Counted from the first letter of the stretch, positions 26,166 to 35,353 are shown. The stretch: DNA of 64,000 nt from Okeania sp. SIO2C9 (GCF_010672455.1 NZ_JAAHGO010000041.1:1-64000), one strand, 5' to 3'. A program made the numbers and translations. Notes: generated by a model from the letters alone, not told the origin.

Positions 26166-26545
26166 TGTTTATTTTTCCCTAAAGTACAGCTAGATAAACT
26201 AGATTTAGTTTGGATAGCATACCCGCCAACGTAGTATTAATAGTTCGGAAAATATCAAGGTAATACCAATTAGATCAACGTTTGTTACAAATAGTATAAG
26301 TAAGAAATAATAAATAAGGAAGAAGCAATAAGGGATAAGCATTAAAGATAAAGGGAAAACGACAGGAAAAAAAATCTAAAATGGACTGAATAAGCTATTT
26401 TTAAGCATATCCAATAGAGATGCACTTTTTTTTTAGCATTCTTTTTTCAAACTAGTATAAGCTAGTTTCAGCTACAGTTTTTTCTAGTTATGTAGTTAGT
26501 TTGAGGCGACCGCTCCACAGCTTCAAATAGTCAAATTATCATATT
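26166..26545. other. Intergenic, nothing recognised
   Basis: AT-rich sequence with several short TATAAGT-like and AAGAAATAAT-like runs. No gene, RNA or element boundary is recognised. Confidence 0.4.
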
Positions 26546-26751
26546 TTACCGAAAAATTGTGGGTATGCGCCTCCCCTTGGATAGGGGATAATAAGCGGTC
26601 GTTTGCGCAGCATGACCTAGGATGGGATGGCGAGGTCTAGGAGCTGTCCGACCATCGACTCCTGTGAAGGAAAATTTTCATGAATTTGTCAATCCTCTTC
26701 AATTCATGGAGAGGTAATTATTCATTATTCATTATTCATTATTAATTGTTG
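26546..26751 (-). repeat. ~200-bp dispersed repeat, inverted copy
   Basis: The reverse-complement counterpart of 16281-16480, with near-identical core blocks. Together the two inverted copies flank the minus-strand pathway region at a distance of about 10 kb and could serve as a substrate for inversion. Confidence 0.8.
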
Positions 26752-26872
26752 AAATCTAGCTTTAATCACACCCAAAATATCGCGCCATTGTTTTTGAGAG
26801 TAATTATCTGCAATTTTGCACCATTTCAATTTATGTAAAATAATGTCTTCAGGAGAAGTAATATAAATAGAT
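26745..26872 (-). pseudogene. Fragment resembling a nucleotidyltransferase-like protein C-terminus
   Basis: Reading the minus strand gives about 40 residues including SPEDIILHKLKWCKIADNYS and QKQWRDILGVIKA. This is typical of the C-terminus of small cyanobacterial nucleotidyltransferase-like (toxin/antitoxin-type) proteins. The upstream part is missing and the end runs into the dispersed repeat. Confidence 0.5.
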
Positions 26873-26976
26873 TTCTTTGCCGAAAAGAGTGAACTTGTTT
26901 TCAGCCAGACATAGCTGACAACTCAAAGTTATGAGACTATTTTGTTTAATAGGATAAAGATTGGCTTTGATAGCTT

Positions 26977-27115
26977 ATATAGCAATGTGCGCTGGTATAT
27001 TTACAAATTACAGGAGATTTCCAATAGCTAAAATCTTATATTATCAGCTTTTTATTTCCCCAGATGAGCTGTTGCTTTCCGGAGCTGTTGCCTGCCCACA
27101 GCGCTATACTGTATG
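26977..27115. repeat. Dispersed repeat with ATAGCA...GCGCTATA ends, copy 1
   Basis: Shares TATAGCAATG, GCGCTGGTATATTTACAAATT, TCTTATATTATCAGC and CCCAGATGAGCTGTTGC with about 28758-28950, and both copies finish with CACAGCGCTATA. The ends are short inverted repeats (TATAGC/GCTATA). No coding content. Confidence 0.6.
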
Positions 27116-27131
27116 AATAACATTAAAGGTA

Positions 27132-27350
27132 TTAGTACAACGCCAAATACAGTTTTTCTAAAGTATTCAGTCTCATGTGAGGATATTCGTTACAAGCACA
27201 ATTATTCATCGCTGGTGCAGGGATAAAGTTTTTGCTAGGTGCTTTCTTTTCCATTTGATGAATTATTCCCGGTTCAGTTGCCACAATAAATGTTTGGTTT
27301 TGGTTTTCCTGACAATACTTCAATAAAGCAGTAGTCGAACCAATTTTATG
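27132..27350 (-). pseudogene. nadA: nadA (quinolinate synthase) fragment
   Basis: About 72 codons of the C-terminal third of NadA survive: [34 protein letters not shown], and [20 protein letters not shown] followed by [11 protein letters not shown] and a stop. The [4Fe-4S] ligand motif CxxC (CACNEC in intact enzymes) has its second Cys changed to Tyr here. There is no upstream coding (an in-frame TAA lies just before) and the final ~20 residues are missing. A functional nadA must lie elsewhere if de novo NAD synthesis operates. Confidence 0.85.
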
Positions 27351-27744
27351 ATAGATTTATTAATTATCGTAGAATTCATCAAAAATTGAATTTAGAGTTA
27401 GTTATGGGAGAAAAAATTAATCTTGTTGAGTAAACGAATATATATTCAAAAAATGGACGAGTTTATATCTGCTGGCTTGAAGTAGCAGTCAGCACTCAGC
27501 TTGCCTGCTAGTAGGAGGAACTACGTTATCAGCAGTCAGCTTTTCAAGGTGCATTCAAACCTCCATAAAAGGCGCACCACTAATTTTTTCAAATAAGCGT
27601 GGGTGACCGTTACCCTCGAATTTTTAGCACTCCAGCTAAATGCTGGCAAGGGTCGCATTCTGGAACGTCCAAGCTGATAGCTAGTTAAAGATTTGAGGTG
27701 GGAGCTACTCTACCAGTAATTTTGAATGAAATTTAAGTAAAAAT
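27351..27744. other. Intergenic region upstream of nadC
   Basis: About 0.4 kb with AGCAGTCAGC and TCAGCAGTCAGC short repeats around 27485-27540. It presumably contains the nadC promoter, but no convincing -35/-10 pair stands out. Confidence 0.4.
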
Positions 27745-28644
27745 ATGCAATCTGTTATACCTTCAAAGATAATATTAGACAACTTATTAAAAAATTGGCT
27801 GCTAGAAGATATTGGCAGGGGCGATCGCACTACTGCCGGCTTATTTTCAGCAGACCAGGTAATTCCAGGTGCAGGTTATTGGTTGGTCAAGGAGTCTGGA
27901 GTTATTGCCGGGTTGCCTATGGCAGCTAGGGTATTTCAGCTTTTGGATGAAAAGGTCAACTTTGTACCTACTGTTACAGAGGGGAAATGGTGTGAGTCGG
28001 GTACTGTAATAGCTAAGTTAGATGGGCCTTTAGATAGTTTATTGACTGGGGAAAGGGTGGCCTTAAATCTAGGGATGCGTTTGAGTGGGATAGCGACTAT
28101 GACTCGTCAATATGCAGATAAAATTGCCGATCTGTCGGTGCAACTGGTTGATACTCGCAAGACAACTCCAGGACTGAGAATTTTAGAAAAATATGCGACT
28201 CAAGTTGGTGGGGCAAAAAATCATCGGATGGGTTTGGATGATGCGGTGATGATTAAGGATAATCATATTGCTGCTGCTGGAGGTCTTGGGGAAGCGATCG
28301 CTAAAGTCAGAGAAACAATACCTTATCCTTTAACTATTGAAGTGGAGACAGAAACATTGGCAGAAGTAGAAACTGCTTTGGAATATCAGGCAGATATTAT
28401 TATGCTTGACAATATGTCTGTTGAAATGATACAGCAAGCAGTGAAAAAGATTAGGCAAAATAATAGTCGGATTAAAATTGAAGCTTCTGGGAATATTACT
28501 TTAGAAACTATTAGAAGTCTGGCTGAAACAGGTGTCGATTATGTTTCTACTAGCGCTCCTATTACTCGGTCAACTTGGTTAGATTTAAGTATGAAAATAG
28601 AAAAGAATATTATAGGAAGAAAGAGGGATGAGGAAGGTATTTAG
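27745..28644 (+). CDS. nadC: Nicotinate-nucleotide pyrophosphorylase (carboxylating)
   Basis: A 299-aa quinolinate phosphoribosyltransferase, which converts quinolinate and PRPP to nicotinate mononucleotide, CO2 and PPi. Conserved residues are seen in EDIGRGDRTT (21-30), DTRKTTPGLR (136-145), GGAKNHRMGLDDAVMIKDNH (155-174, with R161 and K171) and the C-terminal VDYVSTSAPITRS phosphate-binding region. The length is normal. A nadA fragment lies about 0.4 kb upstream on the other strand. The gene is alone on its strand between repeat regions. Confidence 0.95.
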   Translation: MQSVIPSKIILDNLLKNWLLEDIGRGDRTTAGLFSADQVIPGAGYWLVKESGVIAGLPMAARVFQLLDEKVNFVPTVTEGKWCESGTVIAKLDGPLDSLLTGERVALNLGMRLSGIATMTRQYADKIADLSVQLVDTRKTTPGLRILEKYATQVGGAKNHRMGLDDAVMIKDNHIAAAGGLGEAIAKVRETIPYPLTIEVETETLAEVETALEYQADIIMLDNMSVEMIQQAVKKIRQNNSRIKIEASGNITLETIRSLAETGVDYVSTSAPITRSTWLDLSMKIEKNIIGRKRDEEGI

Positions 28645-28757
28645 TTATCTAGGTGATTAGTTCTCTGGGATAGAAGGTAAATTTTTCATATTCCATTATT
28701 TTAGATATTCCATAAGTCAAGAGTAATAATGGCAGTTGCTATACTATATAAAAATTA

Positions 28758-28950
28758 AATATAGCAATGAGCGCTGGTATATTTACAAATTGCAGGAGGG
28801 GCAAAATAGCTAAAAGTCTTATATTATCAGCAATTTATTCCCCCAGATGAGCTGTTGCCTCACAGGAGTGCGCATTCTGCAAGCGAACTGGCGTCGTCGC
28901 GGGGTCGCACCGCTGTTGCCAGATGAGCTGCGCACAGCGCTATATTTTCT
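28758..28950. repeat. Dispersed repeat with ATAGCA...GCGCTATA ends, copy 2
   Basis: Shares its ends and several internal blocks with 26977-27115. It also carries a GC-rich insertion (about 28860-28920) with palindromic CGTCGCGGGGTCGC sequence. Confidence 0.6.
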
Positions 28951-29983
28951 CTGATTTACTTTCAGTATTTTTCCATGATTTTAAAATTATATTCGCTTGA
29001 ATATTTATGATTTCATATCTTAAATTACAGTAGTTTTCATCCCTGTAGTGACGTTCCATGGAAAGTCCCGAAAAAAGGGAGGATTTATACCAATTATCAC
29101 GCATTTTTGCTACATCTTCTTGAGGTCAGGGAGCAAGGAGCAGGGAGCAGGGAGCAGGGAGCAGGGAGCAGGGAGCAGGGAAATAAGAAATAATATATTT
29201 TTAACTTCATGAAAATAAATTGTGAAAAACATTGCTAAACCTGACTTATTACTTAACAACTGAACTGTTCAATAAATATAGGATTATTTTGAGGAGTTGG
29301 TATTAGTTGTATGATTAAGAAAAAATAATATCAATAGTAATAATTATGATTAATCAGGACTTACGCAAAGACACTATATATAGCCGATTAATCTAGGTGA
29401 TCGCTAAAATATCTAGTCCGAACACTTCTAGTTTTTTACCTTCTCAAATGTCCCTAAAAACAGTTAATTTTATACTTTATTTACCTACTCTAAAATTACA
29501 ACTACTTTAAATTTTATTGCTGGATACTTAAGTTCATTTCTTAAATAATTTGATAATAATTCATGTTTTATTCGCCAAATTTGTAATAGTATAATTTTTT
29601 TGACTACTTATTAAATACTGACAATATTGTATGTAATCAAAGTTCATCTCAAAAGCCTTCATCAAACCTTTTTAATTATACACTGTAATGCTTGATAATA
29701 TAGATAAACTTGACTCAATTTTTTCAGTATATGATTTGTATTTTTGAGGGAGTTTGTCAGGAGTAGGTGATTTGCTCGTCTTCAAAAAGTCTTGCCATGG
29801 CACAATTAACCCATAGCACAAGCGGAGGTATAATTAACTTAAAAGTTGTTGCAATGCTGATACAGAAATAGTTTCAGACTAGGTTAGACTATCTGACTAT
29901 TCTCCCTCGGCAAGTTTTCGGCCCGCTTTTTTTAGTCTAAACTCCAGTGAGAACGAACCAATTTTAAATCGCAGAATCGTCTT
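28951..29983. other. Repeat-rich intergenic region with a second transposase remnant
   Basis: Contains about six tandem GGGAGCA heptamers (29134-29179). An IS end TCAGGACTTACGCAAAGACAC (about 29354) is followed on the minus strand by a short C-terminal transposase fragment at about 29490-29595 (KHELLSNYLRNELKYPAIKF), homologous to the one at 15.3 kb. The rest is unassigned AT-rich DNA. Confidence 0.6.
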
Positions 29984-30185
29984 CAACAATTAATAATGAA
30001 TAATGAATAATGAATAATTACCTCTCCATGAATTGAAGAGGATTGACAAATTCATGAAAATTTTTTTCACAGGAGTCCATTGGATATGGCGAGGAGACCT
30101 CGCCATCCCATCCTAGGTCATGCTGCGCAAACGACCGCTTATTATCCCCTTAAAAGGGGAGGCGCATACCCACAATTTTTCGGTA
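29984..30185 (+). repeat. ~200-bp dispersed repeat, third close copy
   Basis: Near-identical to 16281-16480 in the same orientation. It directly abuts, and truncates, the 3' end of the potassium-channel pseudogene. Confidence 0.8.
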
Positions 30186-31049
30186 AAGAATGTCCTTCAG
30201 CAGAAATCTCTTTATTAATGGATAAAGTTACTCTCACTTGAGTTTCTACTATCCAATTTTGGCGTTGATTGGCAATACGAAACATAAGAGTCCGAATACC
30301 ATTGTAGGGAGAAATAACTGCTACCTTACTGAAAAGCACCCGCGCAGTTGGCACAGAAAAACGGGCAAACATTAGTCTTGTAATCATTGCCATGGCAATT
30401 AGACCAATAAAAACTTCTATAGTTACTAAAATATGGGTATAAGTATTTGTCGGGTACATCGCGCCATAACTAATAGTGGCCATGGTTTGTACGCTGAAAG
30501 AAAAAGCATCACTAAAAGAACCAGGTTGAGCATTAGCAATTCCATTACTACTGGCTAAATATAAAAATCTAAATCTAGTATTAATTATTAAATAAAAACC
30601 AATAATTATTACCGAAGAATTAAGGTTTAAAGCCTATCCTTAGCTGCGCCGCGAGCTGTCGCTCTACAAGGAGAAACAGGAAAAAAAATTCATGATTAGT
30701 CAATCCTCTTCTTTTCCAGGAGAGGTAATTATATCATGTCCGGTAGCATCGGTATTGTATAGAGAAGGTAAGGAAGAAGGAAGAAGGAAGAAGGAAGAAG
30801 CTTTAAGAGAAGGAAAAACCTTATATGGCGCTAGATATTTCCCCAACTTTATACACAAACGATACCAACGGACATGATATTATTAATAATTAATTGTTAA
30901 TTGTTGAAACATAGCTTTTGTCAAGAAATTTGTATTCACTAATTGTAAAGATAACTCCACTCAAAGCGAGTCATTCCTAAAATTATAAAGTCTACATAAC
31001 CGATTTTTATTACAAAATTTTTTTGAGGTTTTAGTTTAATATTTTTCAT
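30186..31049 (-). pseudogene. Inward-rectifier potassium channel (KirBac-like) pseudogene, broken by nested repeats
   Basis: Read on the minus strand. An N-terminal piece starts with ATG at 31049 (MKNIKLKPQKNFVIKIGY). A gap of repeat DNA follows (30609-30907). The channel then resumes with GFYLIINTRFRFLYLASSNG (end of TM1), NAQPGSFSDAFSFSVQTMAT, selectivity filter TISYG, TM2, and the cytoplasmic RPT-like region RFSVPTARVLFSKVAVISPY. The 3' end runs into another repeat after VRVTLSINKE, losing most of the cytoplasmic domain. A 113-codon open piece (30142-30483) survives but lacks TM1. Confidence 0.85.
30609..30907. repeat. Nested repeats inside the channel gene
   Basis: The outer element is a TTACCGAAGAATTAAGG...AATTGTTGAA copy of the dispersed family. 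Within it, 30731-30880 is a complete ATATCATGTCCGG...CGGACATGATAT element with GAAGGAA-type tandem repeats. The order of events is readable: outer into the channel gene, inner into outer. Confidence 0.75.
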
Positions 31050-31263
31050 TTTAATTACCGAATAATAGTGCGGATGAAAATTATAAAATTATCTGACAAA
31101 TAACCATGGCAAAAAAAATTGAAATTAGTCAAACTAAGTTCTGAGTATAAAATAAAGATGACCGATGTGCCAGTCAAAATTTCCAACTGATATAAGTTTG
31201 AAAAATTATAAGTTAACTTATACAGAGGATGGCTAATAGTAACAATGTAATAATCGCCCTAAT

Positions 31264-31764
31264 ATGTCTCATACTGACCCAGATTTAGAAAAACTAACAA
31301 AACGTCTTGCTCAAAATGTAGCTCGAAACACTTTTATCCAAGAAACTCTTGATAATATTAGAGGCTATATTAAATCAGAAAGAGTTGTATTATATTATTT
31401 TTATCGTGAGTGGAAAGGACAGGTAACATTTGAGTCTTTGAGTGATGGGGAACTATCAATTTATGGTTCAACAGGAGCTGATGAATGTTTTAATGATGAA
31501 TATGCTGCTATGTATCAAGAGGGAAGAGTCCGAGCGATCGAAGATATTGAATTAGAAGCAATACATCCTTGCCATCGAGATTTTCTCCGTAGTATAAGGG
31601 TTAAAGCTAATTTAGTAGTGCCTGTTCTTAATTCTAGGAGGTTATGGGGGTTGCTAGTTGCTCATCAATGTCAGGATGCACGCTCCTGGTCAAAGTCAGA
31701 TATAGAAATTATGCAAAAGGCAGCAGTCATTTTGGCAACTGCACCAGCTATTAGAGATAGCTAA
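31264..31764 (+). CDS. Single-domain DXCF-type cyanobacteriochrome GAF protein
   Basis: A 166-aa protein made of one GAF domain with cyanobacteriochrome hallmarks. C103-H104 (AIHPCHRDFL) fits the canonical bilin-attachment Cys and its His. D73-E-C75-F76 (GADECF) is the DXCF motif whose Cys adds reversibly to C10 of the bilin. VKANLVVPV and LWGLLVAHQC complete the family signature. No histidine kinase, GGDEF or other output domain is fused and there is room for none. It would covalently bind phycocyanobilin or phycoviolobilin and sense light, probably through a partner protein. Light colour cannot be predicted. Confidence 0.88.
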   Translation: MSHTDPDLEKLTKRLAQNVARNTFIQETLDNIRGYIKSERVVLYYFYREWKGQVTFESLSDGELSIYGSTGADECFNDEYAAMYQEGRVRAIEDIELEAIHPCHRDFLRSIRVKANLVVPVLNSRRLWGLLVAHQCQDARSWSKSDIEIMQKAAVILATAPAIRDS

Positions 31765-32323
31765 TATTAAGGGAATAGGGAATAGGGAACAGAAAGAAAT
31801 ATTTGAATATTTATGGATAAGAATTAATTTTATTTTGGATTTTTACCAGATGTCTATTATACCAATTTGAACAAAGAATATTACGAGTAATAAGTTGGAT
31901 TAAAATATTTTACAGGAGATGTCTCTTTGACAAAGCGGTGCGACCCCGCGATGACCTTAGCTTTAGCTCCTCTGGAAGAGGGTAGTGCCGCTACGCGGAA
32001 GTTAAAAGTCAAAATTCATGCATCGAGTGCTAATTGGCGAGGTGTCCTACGGGGCGCCTACTGTGCGGAAGTAATTCCGCACACAGCCCCTCCAGAATGT
32101 AAGACGCATATCTGACAGTCAATCATTTTTGATTTGTAATTGTTTTGGGATTTTGTAACTGGTCAGTTATTTCCGCCATCCTGCACTAGTCGCAAGCGGT
32201 CAGAACCCGCGGGGTGCGACATACGCAAGCTGTCGGAACCCGGCGAGGTCTCCTTGCCATGGGAATACCGAGCAAGAGAGGGAATGCTGACCAAGAGAAA
32301 AAGAGAATTTCCGACCTAAAAAC
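31765..32323. other. Intergenic region with a 207-bp repeat
   Basis: Contains GGAGATGTCT-type repeat ends (about 31848 and 31916) and copy 2 of the 207-bp direct repeat (31983-32189). GC-rich palindromic sequence (CGCAAGCGGTCAGAACCCGCGG region) follows at 32190-32270. The 62-aa frame at 31927-32115 lies on repeat DNA. Confidence 0.6.
31983..32189. repeat. 207-bp direct repeat, copy 2
   Basis: Same length and, by eye, the same sequence as 19333-19539. Confidence 0.8.
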
Positions 32324-32426
32324 CAATACGGTTCAGATAAGACCAAAACTTATAAAGTATAGAACTATTAGATGAGGTTTTCAGGAGACAGAACTGCAAA
32401 AAAAAATCCTTAACTGAACCGTATTG
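32324..32426. repeat. MITE with CAATACGGTTCAG ends and target-site duplication
   Basis: A 103-bp element with TIRs CAATACGGTTCAG and CTGAACCGTATTG, flanked on both sides by ACCTAAAAAC. The perfect 10-bp duplication indicates a fairly recent insertion. Confidence 0.85.
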
Positions 32427-32633
32427 ACCTAAAAACTGGTATTTAAGTCATTCATTCTGACTCGGTCTTCCTGAACTATGACTCCTAATAAAGAGTCTAG
32501 TCATTTGTAGAAAACATTTATCAAATTGGTATTAGTTAACAGTTAATATTTTTAACAGCTTTGTTTCAGACTTCCACGTTTATCTTAAAAAGATAATTGA
32601 TGAAATTAAAAATGGTATTAAACTTATTCATTA

Positions 32634-32770
32634 GAGTTGTTGGGAAATAAAAATTCAAAAGCCTCAAAAGCTTACTATATAAGATTTTCAGGATTGGAGG
32701 CTTAAAAAACACTATAAACGTTCACTAATAAGGGTTTTAGCCATTTTTTTAGCTTAATTCCCAACAACTC
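32634..32770. repeat. MITE, GAGTTGTTGGGAA family, TA-flanked, copy 2
   Basis: A 137-bp element with TIRs GAGTTGTTGGGAA and TTCCCAACAACTC and TA flanks, in opposite orientation to 1184-1325. Confidence 0.8.
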
Positions 32771-32901
32771 TATTATGACTCCTGACTCTTGTACGTCGCC
32801 AATCCAACAGCTCCCCTACCTGACTTCTAAGAAATACCCTAGCTATTTTTAGCAAATATCTATCAATGTGCTATTATGGTATTTTTATCATCTAAATTCA
32901 G

Positions 32902-34026
32902 TTAAAAGCTACTACTATTTTCCAGTAATGTATCTAAATCTGGCACATTTACCCAAGTACCTGTCATATTAGATTCATGGGTTAAATCCATTAATAACTG
33001 AGAATAAACACCTTCTCTCAGAGATGGAACTACAGATTTTCCGACCTCTATTGCTTTTACCCAATTATCAACTACTCGAATAAAAGGTGCAATTCTACCA
33101 TCAGGATAAATTTGAGGAAATTCTAATCTGTCAGGAACTTTTATTTCTACTAAAGTCTCCCCATTTTGAGAACCCCAAACTTTGAACCCATGTACATAAT
33201 CTTTTTGATTATCGCTACCTATAATTAGTGTACCTTTACTACCATAAACTTCTACCCAATGACCACGTCCTTGATAAGTGACAGAACTAATACAAATTTG
33301 ACAGGGAGTACCGTCCGCCAAATCTAGCATAATATTACAAGTATCATCTGCATCTACTGGTTTTAACTTGTTATCCTCTGTGGGGTCAGGACGAGTTTTA
33401 ATTGAAGTATTCAGTTGTCCCCAAAGTTTTTTCGTAGGTCCAAATAACCAGTTAATATAATCAAAAGAATGAGAAGCGATCGCTCCTAATGCACCGCCAC
33501 CTTTATCTTTTTGAGCATACCAATTCCAAGGACGATTTGGGTTAGCACGACTTGATGCTAACCAGTCAATTTTTATTAGGCGTTTATCTCCTACATATCC
33601 ATCGGCTAAAATTTCTGCAAATAGTTGCCAAGCAGGAACATAACGAAATTCAAAATCCATAGTTGCTACACATTTATTAGTAGTAGCGATATGATATAAT
33701 TTTTGCGCTTCTTCTACTTTTAAAGTTGTGGGCTTTTCTAACAATAAATGTTTTCCTGCTTCTAATACTTGCTTTGCCATTTCATAGTGTATAAATGGTG
33801 GAGTTGAAATCGTTACAGCAGTAACTTCAGGTAGGGAAATAATTTCCTCTATAGTATTACAACCATGAGGTATATTATGGCTTAATGCAATTGATTTAGC
33901 TTTTTCTAAATCAGGGTTATAGACAGCTAATACTTGAGTTTTGTGATGTGCTTGTAAACCTGGTATATGTACTTTTTGACCAAATCCTGTACCAATAACT
34001 GCTACGCCAATAGTTTGATTGTTCAT
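32902..34026 (-). CDS. Gfo/Idh/MocA family NAD(P)-dependent oxidoreductase
   Basis: A 374-aa two-domain oxidoreductase. The Rossmann motif is GVAVIGTGFGQKVHIPGL (about 7-24), STPPFIHYEMAKQVLEAGKH follows, and LLLEKPTTLK (about 94-103) has the family's EKP catalytic Lys. The C-terminal alpha/beta domain has GGGALGAIASHSFDYINWLFG with a candidate catalytic His. The family oxidises or reduces sugars, inositols and related compounds; the substrate is unknown. It is the third gene of a minus-strand group after grxC and gshB, 209 bp downstream of gshB, so it may be transcribed separately. Confidence 0.88.
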   Translation of the reverse strand: MNNQTIGVAVIGTGFGQKVHIPGLQAHHKTQVLAVYNPDLEKAKSIALSHNIPHGCNTIEEIISLPEVTAVTISTPPFIHYEMAKQVLEAGKHLLLEKPTTLKVEEAQKLYHIATTNKCVATMDFEFRYVPAWQLFAEILADGYVGDKRLIKIDWLASSRANPNRPWNWYAQKDKGGGALGAIASHSFDYINWLFGPTKKLWGQLNTSIKTRPDPTEDNKLKPVDADDTCNIMLDLADGTPCQICISSVTYQGRGHWVEVYGSKGTLIIGSDNQKDYVHGFKVWGSQNGETLVEIKVPDRLEFPQIYPDGRIAPFIRVVDNWVKAIEVGKSVVPSLREGVYSQLLMDLTHESNMTGTWVNVPDLDTLLENSSSF

Positions 34027-34235
34027 TGTTTATAAGAAGTAAGAAGGAAGAAGTAAGAAGGAAGAAGGTAAATTTTTAGTAAGTAGGTAGGTTTCATTAA
34101 TGGATAATTGATAATGGATAATTACCTCTCCCTCAAAATACAAATCCAGATAAATTCAAATACAGGAATTACAAATTATTACTTTTGACTTTTGACTGTC
34201 TTGAGTGTGTCTTACATTCTGAGGAGACCTCAGAA
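34027..34235. other. Intergenic repeats between the oxidoreductase gene and gshB
   Basis: Tandem GAAGAAGTAAGAAG-type runs (34036-34065), TAATTGATAATGGATAATTACC, and then the AGTGTGTCTTACATTCTGAG palindrome (about 34200-34252), which continues into the 3' end of gshB. Confidence 0.6.
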
Positions 34236-34265
34236 TTACACACTCGCTTTTGACTTTTGACTTTT
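34188..34265. repeat. Palindromic repeat forming the 3' end of gshB
   Basis: Core palindrome TCTGAGGAGACCTCAGA flanked by AAGTCAAAAG-type sequence. The reverse complement occurs, apparently identical over about 70 bp, at 62288-62357 inside the PKSE gene; a diverged copy is near 15964-16017. Here it supplies the last ~11 codons and stop of gshB. Confidence 0.8.
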
Positions 34266-35225
34266 AACTTCATCAATTATCCATTCTATTACTTGTTTAC
34301 CCAAATTAACATTATCAAGCAAATCAATTTCTCTAATTCCTGTCGGACTGGTAACATTAACTTCTGTAAGATAACCACCAATTACATCTATACCTACAAA
34401 ATATAAACCATCTGCTATTAATTTAGGTGCTAAATACTCACAAATTTCATATTCCCTTTCTGTAATTTTTGTCTGAGCAACCCTACCTCCCACTGCCATA
34501 TTTCCTCTAAATTCTTTGCCAGTAGGAATTCTATTTACCGCTCCAATAGGTTTACCATTCAACATAATAATTCGCTTATCTCCTTCTTTTGCTGCTGGTA
34601 AATAACTCTGAACCATTACAGGTTCTTGACCTTGTTTTGTACTAATTTCTATTAGAGAATTAAAATTTCTATCCGTAGGTTCTAAGAATAAAATTCCCTC
34701 CCCAGCTTTTCCACCTAAAGGTTTTAAAACTGCTGCTCCTTGTGCCTCTAAAAATTCTCTAATTACCTGTTTATCTTGACTAACAATTGTCTGCGGAATT
34801 ACTTTTGTAAATTGCAAGGCATACATTTTTTCATTAGCAGTACGTAATCCTTGAGGAGAATTTATTACTAAGGTTTTTTCTGGATTAATATAGTCTAGAA
34901 GATAAGTAGCATAAAGATAAGGAATTGTTACTGGTGGATCTTGCCGCATAAATACAGCATCCATCGATTCTAATGGTTCCAGCATAGTTTTTCCTAGATC
35001 GTACCAAGGATTACTTGCCACCCAATGATTTTCTATCCTTTCAATTGGGGTCAAATGTACCTGCTTAATTGTTGCCCAGGTTTTACTATCAATAATAGTT
35101 AGTTGATTAACTTCCGTTATCCAAACTTCGTGACCAAGTTCTTGAGCAGCTTCCATTAGTGCCACGCTACTATCGTGAACTGGGTTAAGTCTATCTATGG
35201 GGTCTATGATGAATGCAAATTTCAT
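34236..35225 (-). CDS. gshB: Glutathione synthetase
   Basis: A 329-aa ATP-grasp enzyme that joins gamma-glutamylcysteine and glycine to make glutathione. It begins MKFAFIIDPIDRLNPVHDSS, characteristic of GshB. MRQDPPVTIPYLYATYLLD (substrate-binding region), VLKPLGGKAGEGILFL (ATP-grasp glycine-rich loop), GDKRIIMLNGKPIGAVNRIP and a C-terminal FVGIDVIGGYLTEVNVTSPTG with metal-binding residues follow. The extreme C-terminus (VKSQKSKASV) is encoded by a dispersed repeat, making it slightly longer than usual. It follows grxC by 128 bp on the same strand, a logical thiol-redox pair. Confidence 0.95.
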   Translation of the reverse strand: MKFAFIIDPIDRLNPVHDSSVALMEAAQELGHEVWITEVNQLTIIDSKTWATIKQVHLTPIERIENHWVASNPWYDLGKTMLEPLESMDAVFMRQDPPVTIPYLYATYLLDYINPEKTLVINSPQGLRTANEKMYALQFTKVIPQTIVSQDKQVIREFLEAQGAAVLKPLGGKAGEGILFLEPTDRNFNSLIEISTKQGQEPVMVQSYLPAAKEGDKRIIMLNGKPIGAVNRIPTGKEFRGNMAVGGRVAQTKITEREYEICEYLAPKLIADGLYFVGIDVIGGYLTEVNVTSPTGIREIDLLDNVNLGKQVIEWIIDEVKSQKSKASV

Positions 35226-35353
35226 CTTTTTTTTGTTAATTAATTCAAAATATTTTTACTCATTAAGTAGGGGAAAATAATCATCTTAAAATTAAGAAGT
35301 ACCCCTAAAAAATCATAAATTTCCGTAGAGTTTTTGTATTACCAAAGTTGATA

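Noticed and set aside
31927-32115. 62-aa ORF
   Set aside because: It lies mainly on the 207-bp repeat; the copy at 19.3 kb has no corresponding gene.
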